Assembly: GCA_001281695.1 (NCBI GenBank)
Contig: LJIE01000001.1
Location: forward strand, 2,122,586 to 2,186,585
Reading direction: 5' to 3'
Origin: a bacterium 336/3
GTDB lineage: Bacteria; Bacteroidota; Bacteroidia; Cytophagales; Thermonemataceae
DNA length: 64,000 nt
Positions 41,901-49,940 of this stretch are shown piece after piece. A program made the translations under genes and the position numbers. Below the pieces are notes generated by a model, which was not told where the DNA came from, did no database searches, and saw only the letters and a program-made list of their open reading frames with translations. Numbering within the stretch: the first letter of the stretch is position 1; each line of letters opens with the position of its first letter.

Positions 41901-44247
41901 TGCCACCAACCACAACACCTCCTGAAAATTCAGAAGTATTGCCATTTGCGTCTGTTGCCAATAAAACTAATCTACTAGATCCAACTGTAAGTCCTGTAAC
42001 ACCTGAAAGAGTTTGATTAACATCTGTTAAGGCATTGACACTCGTATAAGTAAGAGTACCTAAGTATCTTTGCCCTTGTAAATTTGTGCTTGCATCAGCT
42101 TCATATATATCAATTTGTAAAGGATATACACTATTTGCTGTTGCAGAAGGTACTTTGTAAGTAATTTGTAAATCAGTTCCTGAAAGGGTAGCAGAAGTGA
42201 TTTCTGGAAAATTTTGGAGATTATTCGCTCCAGCATCAAGATCTTCTGAGCCAGGTGTTGCATCATTGGCTGTAACGCCTGCTGTTCCCAAATCAATGCC
42301 TAAAGCAGTGTTGTTGTAAATAATATTAAATCTTAAATTGTTGTTACGAGCTGTGGTATTTGGAATTTCTATCCCTCTTAAAGAGTTTGCAATAATATTT
42401 TCATCACCAATTACTCCACCTACAATATTTGCTACAGCTGAAGAATTTTCAATGGTAATGCCTCTACCTGTATTGGTTAAAGGAGTAATACCATCACTTT
42501 TTACACCTATTTTATTTTTTTTGATTGTATAAGATTGTGAACCCAATAGTCGTATCCCATGAGAACCTCCCAATATTACATTGCCTGTGATGCTATTTCC
42601 AACACCACTTGAAGAAAAAGTACCAACGCCTATTGTTGTTGGTGCTGCTGTTTCATCAGCTCTTACACCTATAAAATTATATTGTATTGTATTATTTGCT
42701 GCTCCAAAAATAAAAGCTACATTTTCAGAGCTACCTCCAACAATAATATTACGTCCTTGTATTTGATTTACAGAACTACCTATTTCACAATTGTTAGCTC
42801 CATTCAAACCCAAAGCCTCTTGAGAAAAATTTGAAAAAGCAATACCTGTCCTATCTGTACCAATATAGTTGTTATATACTTTTGTAAAATTTCCACCAAA
42901 TATATAAATACCACGTCTAAACCCACCAGCTATCACGTTTCTATCTTGTGGGGAGAATCCGCCTAAAATATTTGCTGTAACTAAAGAACCAGCATCAGCA
43001 TTAATAAGAACTCCTAAATTTTCAAAACCTGACCTTATTTTTTTTGTTGTACCATTTGGAGCAAAACCTATAAAATTTCCACTTATAATATTATTATTTC
43101 CTGATGGCATTTTGATAGTTCCATAGTCCTCCATTGTATTGGCAGGAATGTTATTAATGGCTAAACCAGTTATTAAACAATTGTTTGTTGATATTCGTAT
43201 TCCATTTGTTGCAGTACCTGTTCCAAGATTTATGCCGTCTATTTCAATAAGAATATTGGCATTGTTTCCAACAGCTAAGGAGTTTGGTATAGAACCACTT
43301 TGTGAGTAGCCATCTACAATAGCTGGTTGTGTAATGACAAAAGCAGCATTTGTTCCTCCTATAATAACATCCATCTTATCACCATCAGCAGGGGCTATTA
43401 CAAATGGAGGAGCACCTGTTATAGAGAAATCTATATAATCTTTATCTGTATCTGAGTTGGCATCTAAAAGAGCTTGTTTTAAAGAACCTACTCCTGAAGC
43501 GGCAGCAGTGGTTACACGTAAAGCCCACAGAGGGTCACTTACATCTACTGCTCCAGAAGAGCCCAATGTACCATTATTTGTAGCACCATTTGTGCCAGAG
43601 TTTAATACTGTTTGTCCTGTACCTTCTTCAAAACGCCAAAAGCCCAAAGCTCCGTTATTTGTGTCTTGTATCATATCATTTGCAATATCACCTACTAAAC
43701 GAACACTATTAAATACTCTAATTTCGTCTAATTGACCTTTGAAATAGTTAAGATTAGTTTGAAGAGATCCAAAAGTAAGAGGTACATTGCCTACTGGAAC
43801 AACTACATCAGTAGCACTCCCTGAAGCATTTAAGTTTCCATCAATAAAGATTTGCATACTATTACCTGCTCGTGTAACTGCTACATGATGCCAAGCTCCA
43901 TCATTCACAAGAGTAGCACTTGCTATAGAAAAATCCTCAGGTGTTGGATTTCCATCTCCTATTCCTGCTACGATTCTACCAGCACCCAACGAAACCCCAT
44001 AATCATTAGGTCCACCATTGTCTTCAGCATCAACTAGACCAAATCCGTTTTGCCAAAATGTAGTAGTTCCACCTGTTTGGGTAGTTTTAATCCAAAATTC
44101 AATCGTAAAATTATTTAGATTAATGGCTGGGCTTTTTACTTGGTCATCCACGCCATCAAAATACATACCTCTATTGCCTGGAGGTTGTTGAGCAAAAACA
44201 TAAAAAGATAATAAGAAAAGAGATAAGTTTAGTAATAACTTCTTCAT
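38953..44247 (-). CDS. Giant LamG / beta-helix protein with T9SS sorting domain
   Basis: A 1764-residue secreted protein. After the signal peptide (1-19, FYVFAQ) comes a LamG/concanavalin-like domain (about 25-205, MYFDGVDDQVKSPAINLNNFTIEFWIK). Residues 245-700 form a parallel beta-helix with repeated INxxNNxIxGNxIG units. A second repetitive region at about 800-1440 is rich in TVNGNFxxDGGAGN-like turns, and a cadherin/putative-Ig domain lies near 1540-1620 (GTAPYTFSIVSGSLPAGLTLTSTGDLTG). The end (about 1690-1764) is a type A T9SS sorting domain (SIYPNPSHQDF, GVYFIQIHT, KPFVRLK). It is probably a surface adhesin or glycan-binding protein. Confidence 0.9.
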   Translation of the reverse strand: MKKLLLNLSLFLLSFYVFAQQPPGNRGMYFDGVDDQVKSPAINLNNFTIEFWIKTTQTGGTTTFWQNGFGLVDAEDNGGPNDYGVSLGAGRIVAGIGDGNPTPEDFSIASATLVNDGAWHHVAVTRAGNSMQIFIDGNLNASGSATDVVVPVGNVPLTFGSLQTNLNYFKGQLDEIRVFNSVRLVGDIANDMIQDTNNGALGFWRFEEGTGQTVLNSGTNGATNNGTLGSSGAVDVSDPLWALRVTTAAASGVGSLKQALLDANSDTDKDYIDFSITGAPPFVIAPADGDKMDVIIGGTNAAFVITQPAIVDGYSQSGSIPNSLAVGNNANILIEIDGINLGTGTATNGIRISTNNCLITGLAINNIPANTMEDYGTIKMPSGNNNIISGNFIGFAPNGTTKKIRSGFENLGVLINADAGSLVTANILGGFSPQDRNVIAGGFRRGIYIFGGNFTKVYNNYIGTDRTGIAFSNFSQEALGLNGANNCEIGSSVNQIQGRNIIVGGSSENVAFIFGAANNTIQYNFIGVRADETAAPTTIGVGTFSSSGVGNSITGNVILGGSHGIRLLGSQSYTIKKNKIGVKSDGITPLTNTGRGITIENSSAVANIVGGVIGDENIIANSLRGIEIPNTTARNNNLRFNIIYNNTALGIDLGTAGVTANDATPGSEDLDAGANNLQNFPEITSATLSGTDLQITYKVPSATANSVYPLQIDIYEADASTNLQGQRYLGTLTYTSVNALTDVNQTLSGVTGLTVGSSRLVLLATDANGNTSEFSGGVVVGGTASNYYSMGNAVWDTNGNWSTVGATGPDCGCNPNNAGNITVFIGHPVTVPSANNIGTNNSIEVLTGGTLTLQNGNTNAIASLITSSGSTINIDAGTLNLTNPISTTINGILRNASSTGTAIPNSLTFGANGIYIHAKNGGIIPTATWNPTSQCVIEGITSTTITGGFNQTFGNFTWDCSGQTVEQIINQNITVSDMNIDHTGTSRLKISSASNTLTVSQALSIGSTGVLRFGSGNLVVNGQTFIEGLVDDDVNGGSTTFQGKLTVRGNGQITKAGGQNYIFNGDIDVIDNALFNLTGNGTLQFSGLSIQTINHTSNFAPVTPLTFGTSANTNIFIDQNLILTGNKNIRFSGGNNAVVEINNNIIVTNNNIANVIIGCDLNGKNANSEWINADNSFLSFILNKQPVMSIGKLTATANNNTVEYRSTQTPCAGCEAVKATDYFHLTTSSFTRTLVGTTTVNGNFLADGGAGNTLNTLGNTLTVLGNFTNNSNVDFGASTINVRGNFTSNRTINTNTSTVNFNGSNNQTITGVVPFYNLVIDNIAHVNLNNNSTVSNGLSLSNGKLILGTSSLTYTGAEINLSVTNGWIETNMTGVFTRPVSASASLFPIGSAQYTPVTLLNGNNANVSIRFTPSINFMPNPTPTDIALGSWIVNSGTNNVNIRFDNSGSTASTSKIRRFDGTSSWLEEPTTFSSIPSPNYTTINPQGTGTKTYTVFSTPLPTLTISPNVVPDAIVDLAYNQLFTATGGTAPYTFSIVSGSLPAGLTLTSTGDLTGIPSVTGNFNFVLGATDGVLNGTLNITLKVLKATQFVDISTFLAIPNSDNTYTISATASSGLTVEFFSTNENVAKITNSNTLLISDNLAGESDIKAYQKGDNNYNPSDTVVVMRINKYGLVSNLNKDLHKQISIYPNPSHQDFITLSTLNYNLQIYDIQVFDLVHKKLDNKIIKGLQEAKIDCQNLSEGVYFIQIHTNKGLITKPFVRLK

Positions 44248-44285
44248 AGAGTTCTTAATATTTATTGTAACTGTTGATTTTTAAC

Positions 44286-44293
44286 CAAAAATA
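44286..44293 (-). promoter_or_regulatory. -7 promoter element of the giant T9SS cargo gene
   Basis: On the minus strand TATTTTTG fits TAnnTTTG, 39 bases upstream of the ATG at 44247. The -33 position has GTG rather than TTG. Confidence 0.5.
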
Positions 44294-44477
44294 TAAATAA
44301 AAATAAATAATATCACACATCATAACAGTCTTTTTTATCTAAAGACTATAACTTGAATATATACAATTTTATTGGAAATCTTTTTTGTGTTATTCTTAAA
44401 ATTTTCTATTGAGATAATGCAATAAAAATGGTATGTTTTTAGACTAAAAATAAGGAAAAATATTGGTTATTTTGCGA

Positions 44478-44624
44478 ATGAAAAATGACCAGTTGCCAAA
44501 TGATGAAAACTACCATGTTATTTTTTTTATTTTGGGCAAAATTAGAGATTCTTTCCAAAGGGTTTTGAATTTCTTTACCGACCCAAAAAATGCAGAAAAA
44601 TTACAAGAGTGGTATCAAGAATAA
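44478..44624 (+). CDS. Small protein, 48 residues, unknown
   Basis: MKNDQLPNDENYHVIFFILG followed by a helical, charged part ending EKLQEWYQE. The composition is protein-like, with an amphipathic helix. The next small frame starts two bases after its stop, suggesting a two-gene unit. No family recognised. The size makes the call uncertain. Confidence 0.4.
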   Translation: MKNDQLPNDENYHVIFFILGKIRDSFQRVLNFFTDPKNAEKLQEWYQE

Positions 44625-44625
44625 A

Positions 44626-44790
44626 ATGGCTGGAAAATACCCTATTCACCCCCAAGAAGAATTCATAAAAATAGATTTTTTAGAAAATAAAAAGGTAGTA
44701 AAATCTTTTTTATTACAACTTATGATTTGCCCTGAAAGCAGCATTTATAACAAAGTAAATGAGCTTAGTGCAGAAATGTCATGGAAGTAA
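44626..44790 (+). CDS. Small protein, 54 residues, unknown
   Basis: A frame starting MAGKYPIHPQEEFIKIDFLE and ending SAEMSWK. An earlier in-frame ATG at 44590 overlaps the 48-residue gene; ATG 44626 leaves the two genes just separate and is preferred. It ends two bases before the convergent DinB-like gene. No family recognised. Confidence 0.4.
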   Translation: MAGKYPIHPQEEFIKIDFLENKKVVKSFLLQLMICPESSIYNKVNELSAEMSWK

Positions 44791-44791
44791 C

Positions 44792-45235
44792 CTATCTTTT
44801 ATAAAAAATATAATCTGTGATGATAGGCGTAATACCATTCTGACGCATTTGGGATGCTATTTGAGCTTTGTGATGAGTAGAGTGGTTGGCTATATGAAAC
44901 AGAATATCCCTGATGGTATTTGAAAATGGTTCTCCTTTGGAGGTTTTGTAGTCAATCACCTTCTCTAAATCCTCTACATCTAATATTTTGGAAGTACTTT
45001 CATAATTAGTAACATCTATAGAACGTAATTCTTGTACCAAATGAACTTGTTGTACTGCAAATAAGGGTACTACGCCAACAATACGGGCATTCCAAATATG
45101 ATGAGCGTTTAAAATATGGCAAAATAACCTATAGGTGTTTTCTGGCAATACGTCCTTGTTTTTTTCTATTTCTTCTACAAGTTTCTGATTGAAATAGTGA
45201 TGGTATTCGAAAATTTCTTTGAAAAAAGCCTTCAT
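44792..45235 (-). CDS. DinB/YfiT-like four-helix protein
   Basis: A 147-residue protein; I chose the internal ATG (MKAFFKEIFEYHHYFNQKL) because the eight upstream residues overlap a terminator. Histidines in the DinB metal-site positions are visible: HILNAHHIWNARI (about 45) and LFHIANHSTHHKAQI (about 122). DinB-superfamily enzymes are often thiol transferases or of unknown function. It follows the thiolase gene on the same strand, after a terminator. Confidence 0.8.
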   Translation of the reverse strand: MKAFFKEIFEYHHYFNQKLVEEIEKNKDVLPENTYRLFCHILNAHHIWNARIVGVVPLFAVQQVHLVQELRSIDVTNYESTSKILDVEDLEKVIDYKTSKGEPFSNTIRDILFHIANHSTHHKAQIASQMRQNGITPIITDYIFYKR

Positions 45236-45264
45236 TATTATAGAATTGAAAATGAGCATAAAAT

Positions 45265-45290
45265 AGCCCCTGAGAATACTCTCAGAGGCT
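45265..45290 (-). terminator. Terminator between thiolase and DinB-like genes
   Basis: AGCC-C-CTGAG and CTCAG-A-GGCT form a hairpin with one internal mismatch and AATACT loop, with an A/T-rich run on the minus-strand 3' side. It lies 17 bases past the thiolase stop. Confidence 0.65.
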
Positions 45291-45306
45291 TTATTTGTAA
45301 TGAATA

Positions 45307-46485
45307 TTACATTTTTTCCAAAATAAGGGCAGAAGCACCACCACCACCATTACAGATAGCTATCATACCACGTTTTTTATCTTTTTGGTGTAAAGCATTG
45401 ATAAGTGTAGTAACAATTCTTGCACCAGAAGCACCTAGAGGATGTCCTAAAGCCACAGCACCACCCAATACATTGGTTTTATCCAAAGGAATATCCAATA
45501 CTTTATCAAAAGCAAGTGTAACAACAGAGAAAGCTTCATTTACTTCAAATAAGTCAATATCATTGAAAGTAAGACCTGCATTTTTCACTGCCAGAGGAGC
45601 AGCTTTGGTAGGAGCAGTTGTAAACCATTCAGGTTCTTGTTGAGCGTCTGCAAAACTGATAATCTTAGCAATAGGTTTTAAGCCTAAAGCTTCAGCTTTT
45701 TCTTTACTCATTAATACAAGAGCAGAAGCTCCATCATTGATTTTAGAAGCGTTGGCTGCTGTTACTGTTCCATCAGGAGTGAAAGCAGGCTTCAAAGTAG
45801 GGATTTTATCAAAAAATACTTTTTTGTATTCTTCGTCTTCAGTCAGTAAAATAGGCTCACCTTTTCCTTGAGGTACAGAAACACCTACAATCTCATTTTT
45901 GAAAGCTCCACTTTTAGTGCTTTCAGCAGCAAGTTCATAAGAACGTACTGTAAATTCATCTTGTTGCTGACGAGAAATATCATATTTCTTAGCAGTAGCA
46001 TCAGCGAAAACACCCATTGCTTTTTTTGCATAAACATCTTCCAAGCCATCTCTCACCAAGCCATCTAAAAATTCGGCATTACCATATTTATAACCAAAAC
46101 GAGCTTTAGGTACATAAAAAGGAATGTTTGTCATACTTTCCATACCACCAGCAACTACTACATCATTTAAGCCTAACATAATACTTTGAGCAGCAAGCAT
46201 AATTGCTTTTGCTCCTGATGCACAGACTTTATTTACAGTTGTAGAGGGAATATCATGCCCTAAACCTCCTAATATCGCTGCTTGAGTGGCAGGTGCTTGT
46301 CCTAAATTGGCAGAAATCACGTTACCCATGTAAATTTCTTGTACTTCTTTAGGGTCTAAGCCAGCTTTTTCTAAAGCTCCTTTAATGGCAAAACCACCTA
46401 ATTGAACTGCTGAAAAAGGAGATAACACACCTCCAAAACTACCTATAGGCGTTCTGACTGCCGAAATTACATATACTTCTTTCAT
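45307..46485 (-). CDS. Acetyl-CoA C-acetyltransferase (thiolase)
   Basis: A 392-residue thiolase. The nucleophile is Cys88 in VNKVCASGAKAI; the general-base His lies in GHPLGASGARIV and the second Cys in CNGGGGASAL near the end. Length and motifs fit biosynthetic/degradative acetyl-CoA acetyltransferase, which joins two acetyl-CoA or cleaves acetoacetyl-CoA. No adjacent beta-oxidation genes help choose a direction. The upstream spacer carries a 14-base tandem repeat. Confidence 0.95.
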   Translation of the reverse strand: MKEVYVISAVRTPIGSFGGVLSPFSAVQLGGFAIKGALEKAGLDPKEVQEIYMGNVISANLGQAPATQAAILGGLGHDIPSTTVNKVCASGAKAIMLAAQSIMLGLNDVVVAGGMESMTNIPFYVPKARFGYKYGNAEFLDGLVRDGLEDVYAKKAMGVFADATAKKYDISRQQQDEFTVRSYELAAESTKSGAFKNEIVGVSVPQGKGEPILLTEDEEYKKVFFDKIPTLKPAFTPDGTVTAANASKINDGASALVLMSKEKAEALGLKPIAKIISFADAQQEPEWFTTAPTKAAPLAVKNAGLTFNDIDLFEVNEAFSVVTLAFDKVLDIPLDKTNVLGGAVALGHPLGASGARIVTTLINALHQKDKKRGMIAICNGGGGASALILEKM

Positions 46486-46788
46486 TGAGTTGTTTTTTTA
46501 ATGATGACCCAAATATAACAAAATAGAATTCTTTTGAGTGCCATTTGAAAGATATATTTTTGGTGTTTATCTATTGGAGAAAGGAAAAAAGAGAAAGGAA
46601 AAAAGAGAAAGGAAAAAAGAGAAAGGAAAAAAGAGAAAGGAAAAAAGAGAAAGGAATGTTTTATTCACTTATTTATTTATTAAAAATATACTTGATTTTC
46701 AATAATTTATGAAATACTTGAAAAAAATAGTAACTTTTATACAACTTTTTGAAACCAGCGAAACTCTTATACTTGAAAACAAAAAAAT
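46486..46788. other. 303-base divergent spacer
   Basis: Apart from the tandem repeat, this stretch is A/T-rich and should hold the thiolase and sigma-factor promoters. A near match to the -7 element, TATACTTG, lies about 20 bases before the sigma gene. I see no ORF or RNA gene. Confidence 0.4.
46577..46655. repeat. 14-base tandem repeat, about 5.6 copies
   Basis: GAGAAAGGAAAAAA is repeated five times without change (46577-46646) with a partial sixth copy to 46655. It is pure purine on the plus strand. Perfect identity suggests recent slippage and likely length variation between strains. It lies 91 bases upstream of the thiolase start and about 130 before the sigma gene. Related purine tracts occur elsewhere in the window. 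Confidence 0.95.
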
Positions 46789-47379
46789 ATGCTTTACTCA
46801 GAACAATTAGTGGCAGAAGCAAGAGCTGGTAGCGAGCAAGCTTTCAATAAGTTGGCTGATAAATGGTATCCAATTATCTATAATTTCGCTTATAAATATT
46901 TTGATGATGAAGACAAGGCTATGGAAGCTACACAAAAAACTTTTATCGCAGTCTATCAGAACTTTACAAGCTTACAAGATACATCCAAATTCAAACCATG
47001 GATTTATAGAATAGCTCATAATACTTGCCACAACGAACATAAACGAACTAAAAAGAAAAATATTTTTTCGATTTTTAAGAGTAGGGATGATGATGAAAAT
47101 GTGCAATACATACCCATTGTAGACCAGCATGCAGCGTCTAATCCAGAGTCAGCATACTACATGCAAGAAAATGCAGAAATGATACAAAAAGCATTAGCAC
47201 AAATAAATCCAGACCAAAAAGTGGTTGTTATTATGAAGGAGTTTGAAGGGATGAAGTTTACAGAAATAGCAGAAACTTTACAAATTTCTGAGAATACAGC
47301 AAAAGCTCGATTATACTACGGTCTGCAAGCACTCAAGAAAATATTAGAAAAAAGTATGGAATACGGGAAAGGATTATAA
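46789..47379 (+). CDS. ECF sigma factor
   Basis: A 196-residue sigma-70 family protein. Region 2 has YFDDEDKAMEATQKTFIAVYQNFTSLQD and FKPWIYRIAHNTCHNEHKR; region 4 has QKVVVIMKEFEGMKFTEIAETLQISENTAKARLYYGLQAL. It precedes an anti-sigma-like gene and a coiled-coil secreted protein, a three-gene envelope-stress layout. It is preceded by only a weak -7 element, so it may be self-activated. Confidence 0.93.
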   Translation: MLYSEQLVAEARAGSEQAFNKLADKWYPIIYNFAYKYFDDEDKAMEATQKTFIAVYQNFTSLQDTSKFKPWIYRIAHNTCHNEHKRTKKKNIFSIFKSRDDDENVQYIPIVDQHAASNPESAYYMQENAEMIQKALAQINPDQKVVVIMKEFEGMKFTEIAETLQISENTAKARLYYGLQALKKILEKSMEYGKGL

Positions 47380-47450
47380 AGAGATAATAGAATAAGAAAA
47401 TAACAATCAAAAAATTAAAATTTCAGTAGTAAAAATAAAACATTATCAAT

Positions 47451-48251
47451 ATGAAGCCTACAAAAGAAATATTAGTGAGCTATTTATATGGAGAGTTGGA
47501 TGAGCAGACAGCCCAAGAGGTAGCAACATATTTGGCTCAACACCCCGAAGAAAAAGTAGCCTTGGAAGAGCTCAATGATGTAAGAGTTTCTTTAGCACAT
47601 ATCCCAACTAAAAAACCTACCAAACCTTTGGTCATCAGCAGTTTTGAGAAGTCCACTAAAAAACCTTCTCAGCCTACTTTGGGTTTGACAAACTTTAGCA
47701 AAAATTTGTTTTCAATGGCTGCCTCGTTGGCAATACTCATTGTGGCTGCTTACCTCACCAATTTTAAAGTGAGCCAAAAAGCAAATGGTTTTGAAATTAG
47801 TTTTGGAAAATCAGAAGGCGAAATAGTAAAAGGTAATAGTTTGGAAATGAAAGATGTAGAAGCCTTGTTGCAGAAAAAAATGGATGAAAAAGATGCTTAT
47901 TATCAAAAAGAAATAAGTGCTTTGAAAAATAAAGCAAATAGCAATCAGAATACAATGATTGCTAATACAGACAAAGATAAGTTTACCAAACAAGAAGTGG
48001 TAGAACTGATTCAGAGGGCAAGAAAAGAAGATTATAACATGATGCAACAAGTATTTTTGGCAAATAATCAGGAACAAAATGAGTATCTGAACAAAGCATT
48101 CAAGGCTTTTGCAGCATACTGGGAACAAAAACGAGAGCAAGATTTAAACCAAATTGATAAAACGCTTGCTACGTTTAAAGAACAAGCATCAGAAAAATTC
48201 AAAGAGAATGATATGATTCTTACTCGCCTCATTGATAATCAGAAACAGTAA
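47451..48251 (+). CDS. Membrane anti-sigma factor-like protein
   Basis: A 266-residue protein. The N-terminal segment (LVSYLYGELDEQTAQEVATYLAQHPEE) matches the anti-sigma N-domain seen in this phylum but lacks zinc-binding residues. A transmembrane helix is at about 88-106 (FSMAASLAILIVAAYLTNF), and the C-terminal half is long coiled coil (KKMDEKDAYYQKEISALKNK). It follows the ECF sigma gene by 71 bases, fitting a sigma/anti-sigma pair. Confidence 0.8.
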   Translation: MKPTKEILVSYLYGELDEQTAQEVATYLAQHPEEKVALEELNDVRVSLAHIPTKKPTKPLVISSFEKSTKKPSQPTLGLTNFSKNLFSMAASLAILIVAAYLTNFKVSQKANGFEISFGKSEGEIVKGNSLEMKDVEALLQKKMDEKDAYYQKEISALKNKANSNQNTMIANTDKDKFTKQEVVELIQRARKEDYNMMQQVFLANNQEQNEYLNKAFKAFAAYWEQKREQDLNQIDKTLATFKEQASEKFKENDMILTRLIDNQKQ

Positions 48252-48353
48252 AATTTAGATAAGAGACTTGAGATTTTGGAAAAAAGAGAAAGGAAAAAAC
48301 ATCAAATAAGACATTGACCTAACCACATTTTAAATTTTAAAAATAAAAAACCT

Positions 48354-49901
48354 ATGAAAAGGCTATTTGTAATATTCATCTGTCTAGTGCTTGCAAGCAC
48401 TCTAAACGCTCAAAATACAAAGATGGAGCGTGATTTGAAAGTCTTTGAAACTATGTTGAAAGAGTATTTTTACAGAGATAATGATCAGAATCCTTTTAAC
48501 TCAAAGGAAATTCAAACAGAATATTTTGAAGGATTTGGAGTAATTGTAAAAGTTTATCCTTTAGGAAAGAATATTATAGACCTTAATTTTCAAGATTTAG
48601 AGGATATGAGACATATTCAAGGACAAGGGCATTTTATGATAAATACAGATATTGAGATACCAGAAATGCCAGAATTCCCTAATATGCCAGAATTAAAAGA
48701 GCTAAAAGACTTAAATGGTAAAACCATCATTATCAATGGAGAAGAAATAAAAGTATTGGATGGTCATAGCCGTAAGCATGCTCGTAAAGAAATAGAAAAT
48801 GCAAGAAAGAATGTTGAACGTTCAAGAAAAGAGATGGAGCGTTCTCGTAAGGAAGTGGAACGCTCTCGTAAAGAAATAGAGCTATCTAAAAAAGAGTATG
48901 AAATGACAAGAAAAGAATATGAGAAAGAACGTAAAGAGTTTGAGAAAAGAAAAGAAGAAATCATGAAAGAAAGAGAGGAGATGCGTCAAACCATACTCAA
49001 AAAAAGAGATAGTCTTATGGAAGTGAATAATAAGGCATTAGAAGAAAAATTAAGAGCATTTTTAACTCAATATGCCGATTTACTCACCGAACTGAAAACC
49101 AATGAAAGAATACGTATCATGTATGTCAATGATTCCAATATGAGTACTATTGAATACAGATTTGATAGATATAGAGGGGGAACAGTAGAAGAAGAAAAAG
49201 TTTCTAAAAATCAGACATTTCTGGAAATAACAAAAAGTGATATAGATGCCTATAAATCAAATAAAATTTCAGAAAAGGAATTCCAAAATAAAATTAAGAA
49301 AAGCCAATTAGAGAAGAATGATAAAAAAGAAATGAGTATTGATTTGATGGGGAGTGTATTGGATAAGCTTTTGGTAAATATAGAAAAGGAAAATACAGAA
49401 TTTAAAAGCATTGGGCGTGTACAATCCTTTTATTTAGAAGATTTTGGGGTGAAGTATGATGGAAAAATATTTCATAAAAAATTGAGAGAGAGAGAAGAAC
49501 AAGAGGAAGGTAGATATGAATCTACTTATGATGAAGAAAATGGAGTTGTAAAAGTAGAAATGAAATACAAGACTAAAGACGCCAAGGAACTTAAAAAAAT
49601 AGAAGAAAAAAATAAAGAAGCAGCTCAAAAAAGAGAAAAAGAAGTAGCAAAATACCATGAAGAACTTGAAAAATTAGGAAAAGAATACTTGGTTTCTTAT
49701 GGAAAAACGCTATTAAATACACTTAAAAACAACGAAAAATTGATATGGGAGATTACATTTGTAGAACCTCGTGATTTTGATGCTGCAAAAAAAGCTCAAA
49801 ACATCATATTAAGTGTAAGTAGACAAACTTTGGAACAATACGACAACAAACAGCTTACTTTAGAACAAGCTATGAGCCAAGTAAAAGTAGATAAGAAATA
49901 A
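48354..49901 (+). CDS. Secreted coiled-coil protein of unknown function
   Basis: A 515-residue protein with a signal peptide (1-19, TLNAQ). Residues about 135-225 form an extreme Arg/Lys/Glu coiled coil made of repeats such as ERSRKEMERSRKEVERSRKE. The flanking regions are globular and unrecognised. As the third gene after the ECF sigma and anti-sigma genes it may be the sensor or target in the periplasm. Shorter relatives appear beside sigma/anti-sigma genes in this phylum, but I cannot name a family. Confidence 0.75.
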   Translation: MKRLFVIFICLVLASTLNAQNTKMERDLKVFETMLKEYFYRDNDQNPFNSKEIQTEYFEGFGVIVKVYPLGKNIIDLNFQDLEDMRHIQGQGHFMINTDIEIPEMPEFPNMPELKELKDLNGKTIIINGEEIKVLDGHSRKHARKEIENARKNVERSRKEMERSRKEVERSRKEIELSKKEYEMTRKEYEKERKEFEKRKEEIMKEREEMRQTILKKRDSLMEVNNKALEEKLRAFLTQYADLLTELKTNERIRIMYVNDSNMSTIEYRFDRYRGGTVEEEKVSKNQTFLEITKSDIDAYKSNKISEKEFQNKIKKSQLEKNDKKEMSIDLMGSVLDKLLVNIEKENTEFKSIGRVQSFYLEDFGVKYDGKIFHKKLREREEQEEGRYESTYDEENGVVKVEMKYKTKDAKELKKIEEKNKEAAQKREKEVAKYHEELEKLGKEYLVSYGKTLLNTLKNNEKLIWEITFVEPRDFDAAKKAQNIILSVSRQTLEQYDNKQLTLEQAMSQVKVDKK

Positions 49902-49907
49902 ATACAC

Positions 49908-49940
49908 AAAGCCACCTTTTTTTGAGAGGTGGCTTTTTTA
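49908..49940. terminator. Bidirectional terminator after the coiled-coil gene
   Basis: AAAGCCACCT and AGGTGGCTTT pair, with a T-run on the plus strand. The convergent GNAT gene ends at 49938, so the structure serves both genes. Confidence 0.85.

Noticed and set aside
40331..44037. Several plus-strand ORFs across the giant T9SS gene
   Set aside because: They are antisense reading frames of a repetitive Asn/Gly/Thr-rich coding sequence and have no start context or domain content.
44590..44790. Longer 66-residue frame from ATG 44590
   Set aside because: It overlaps the 48-residue frame; the ATG at 44626 gives tightly spaced non-overlapping small genes and was preferred.
46577..46655. Tandem array that might be a CRISPR or repeat-spacer locus
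   Set aside because: The repeats are contiguous with no spacers and there are no cas genes, so it is a simple tandem repeat.
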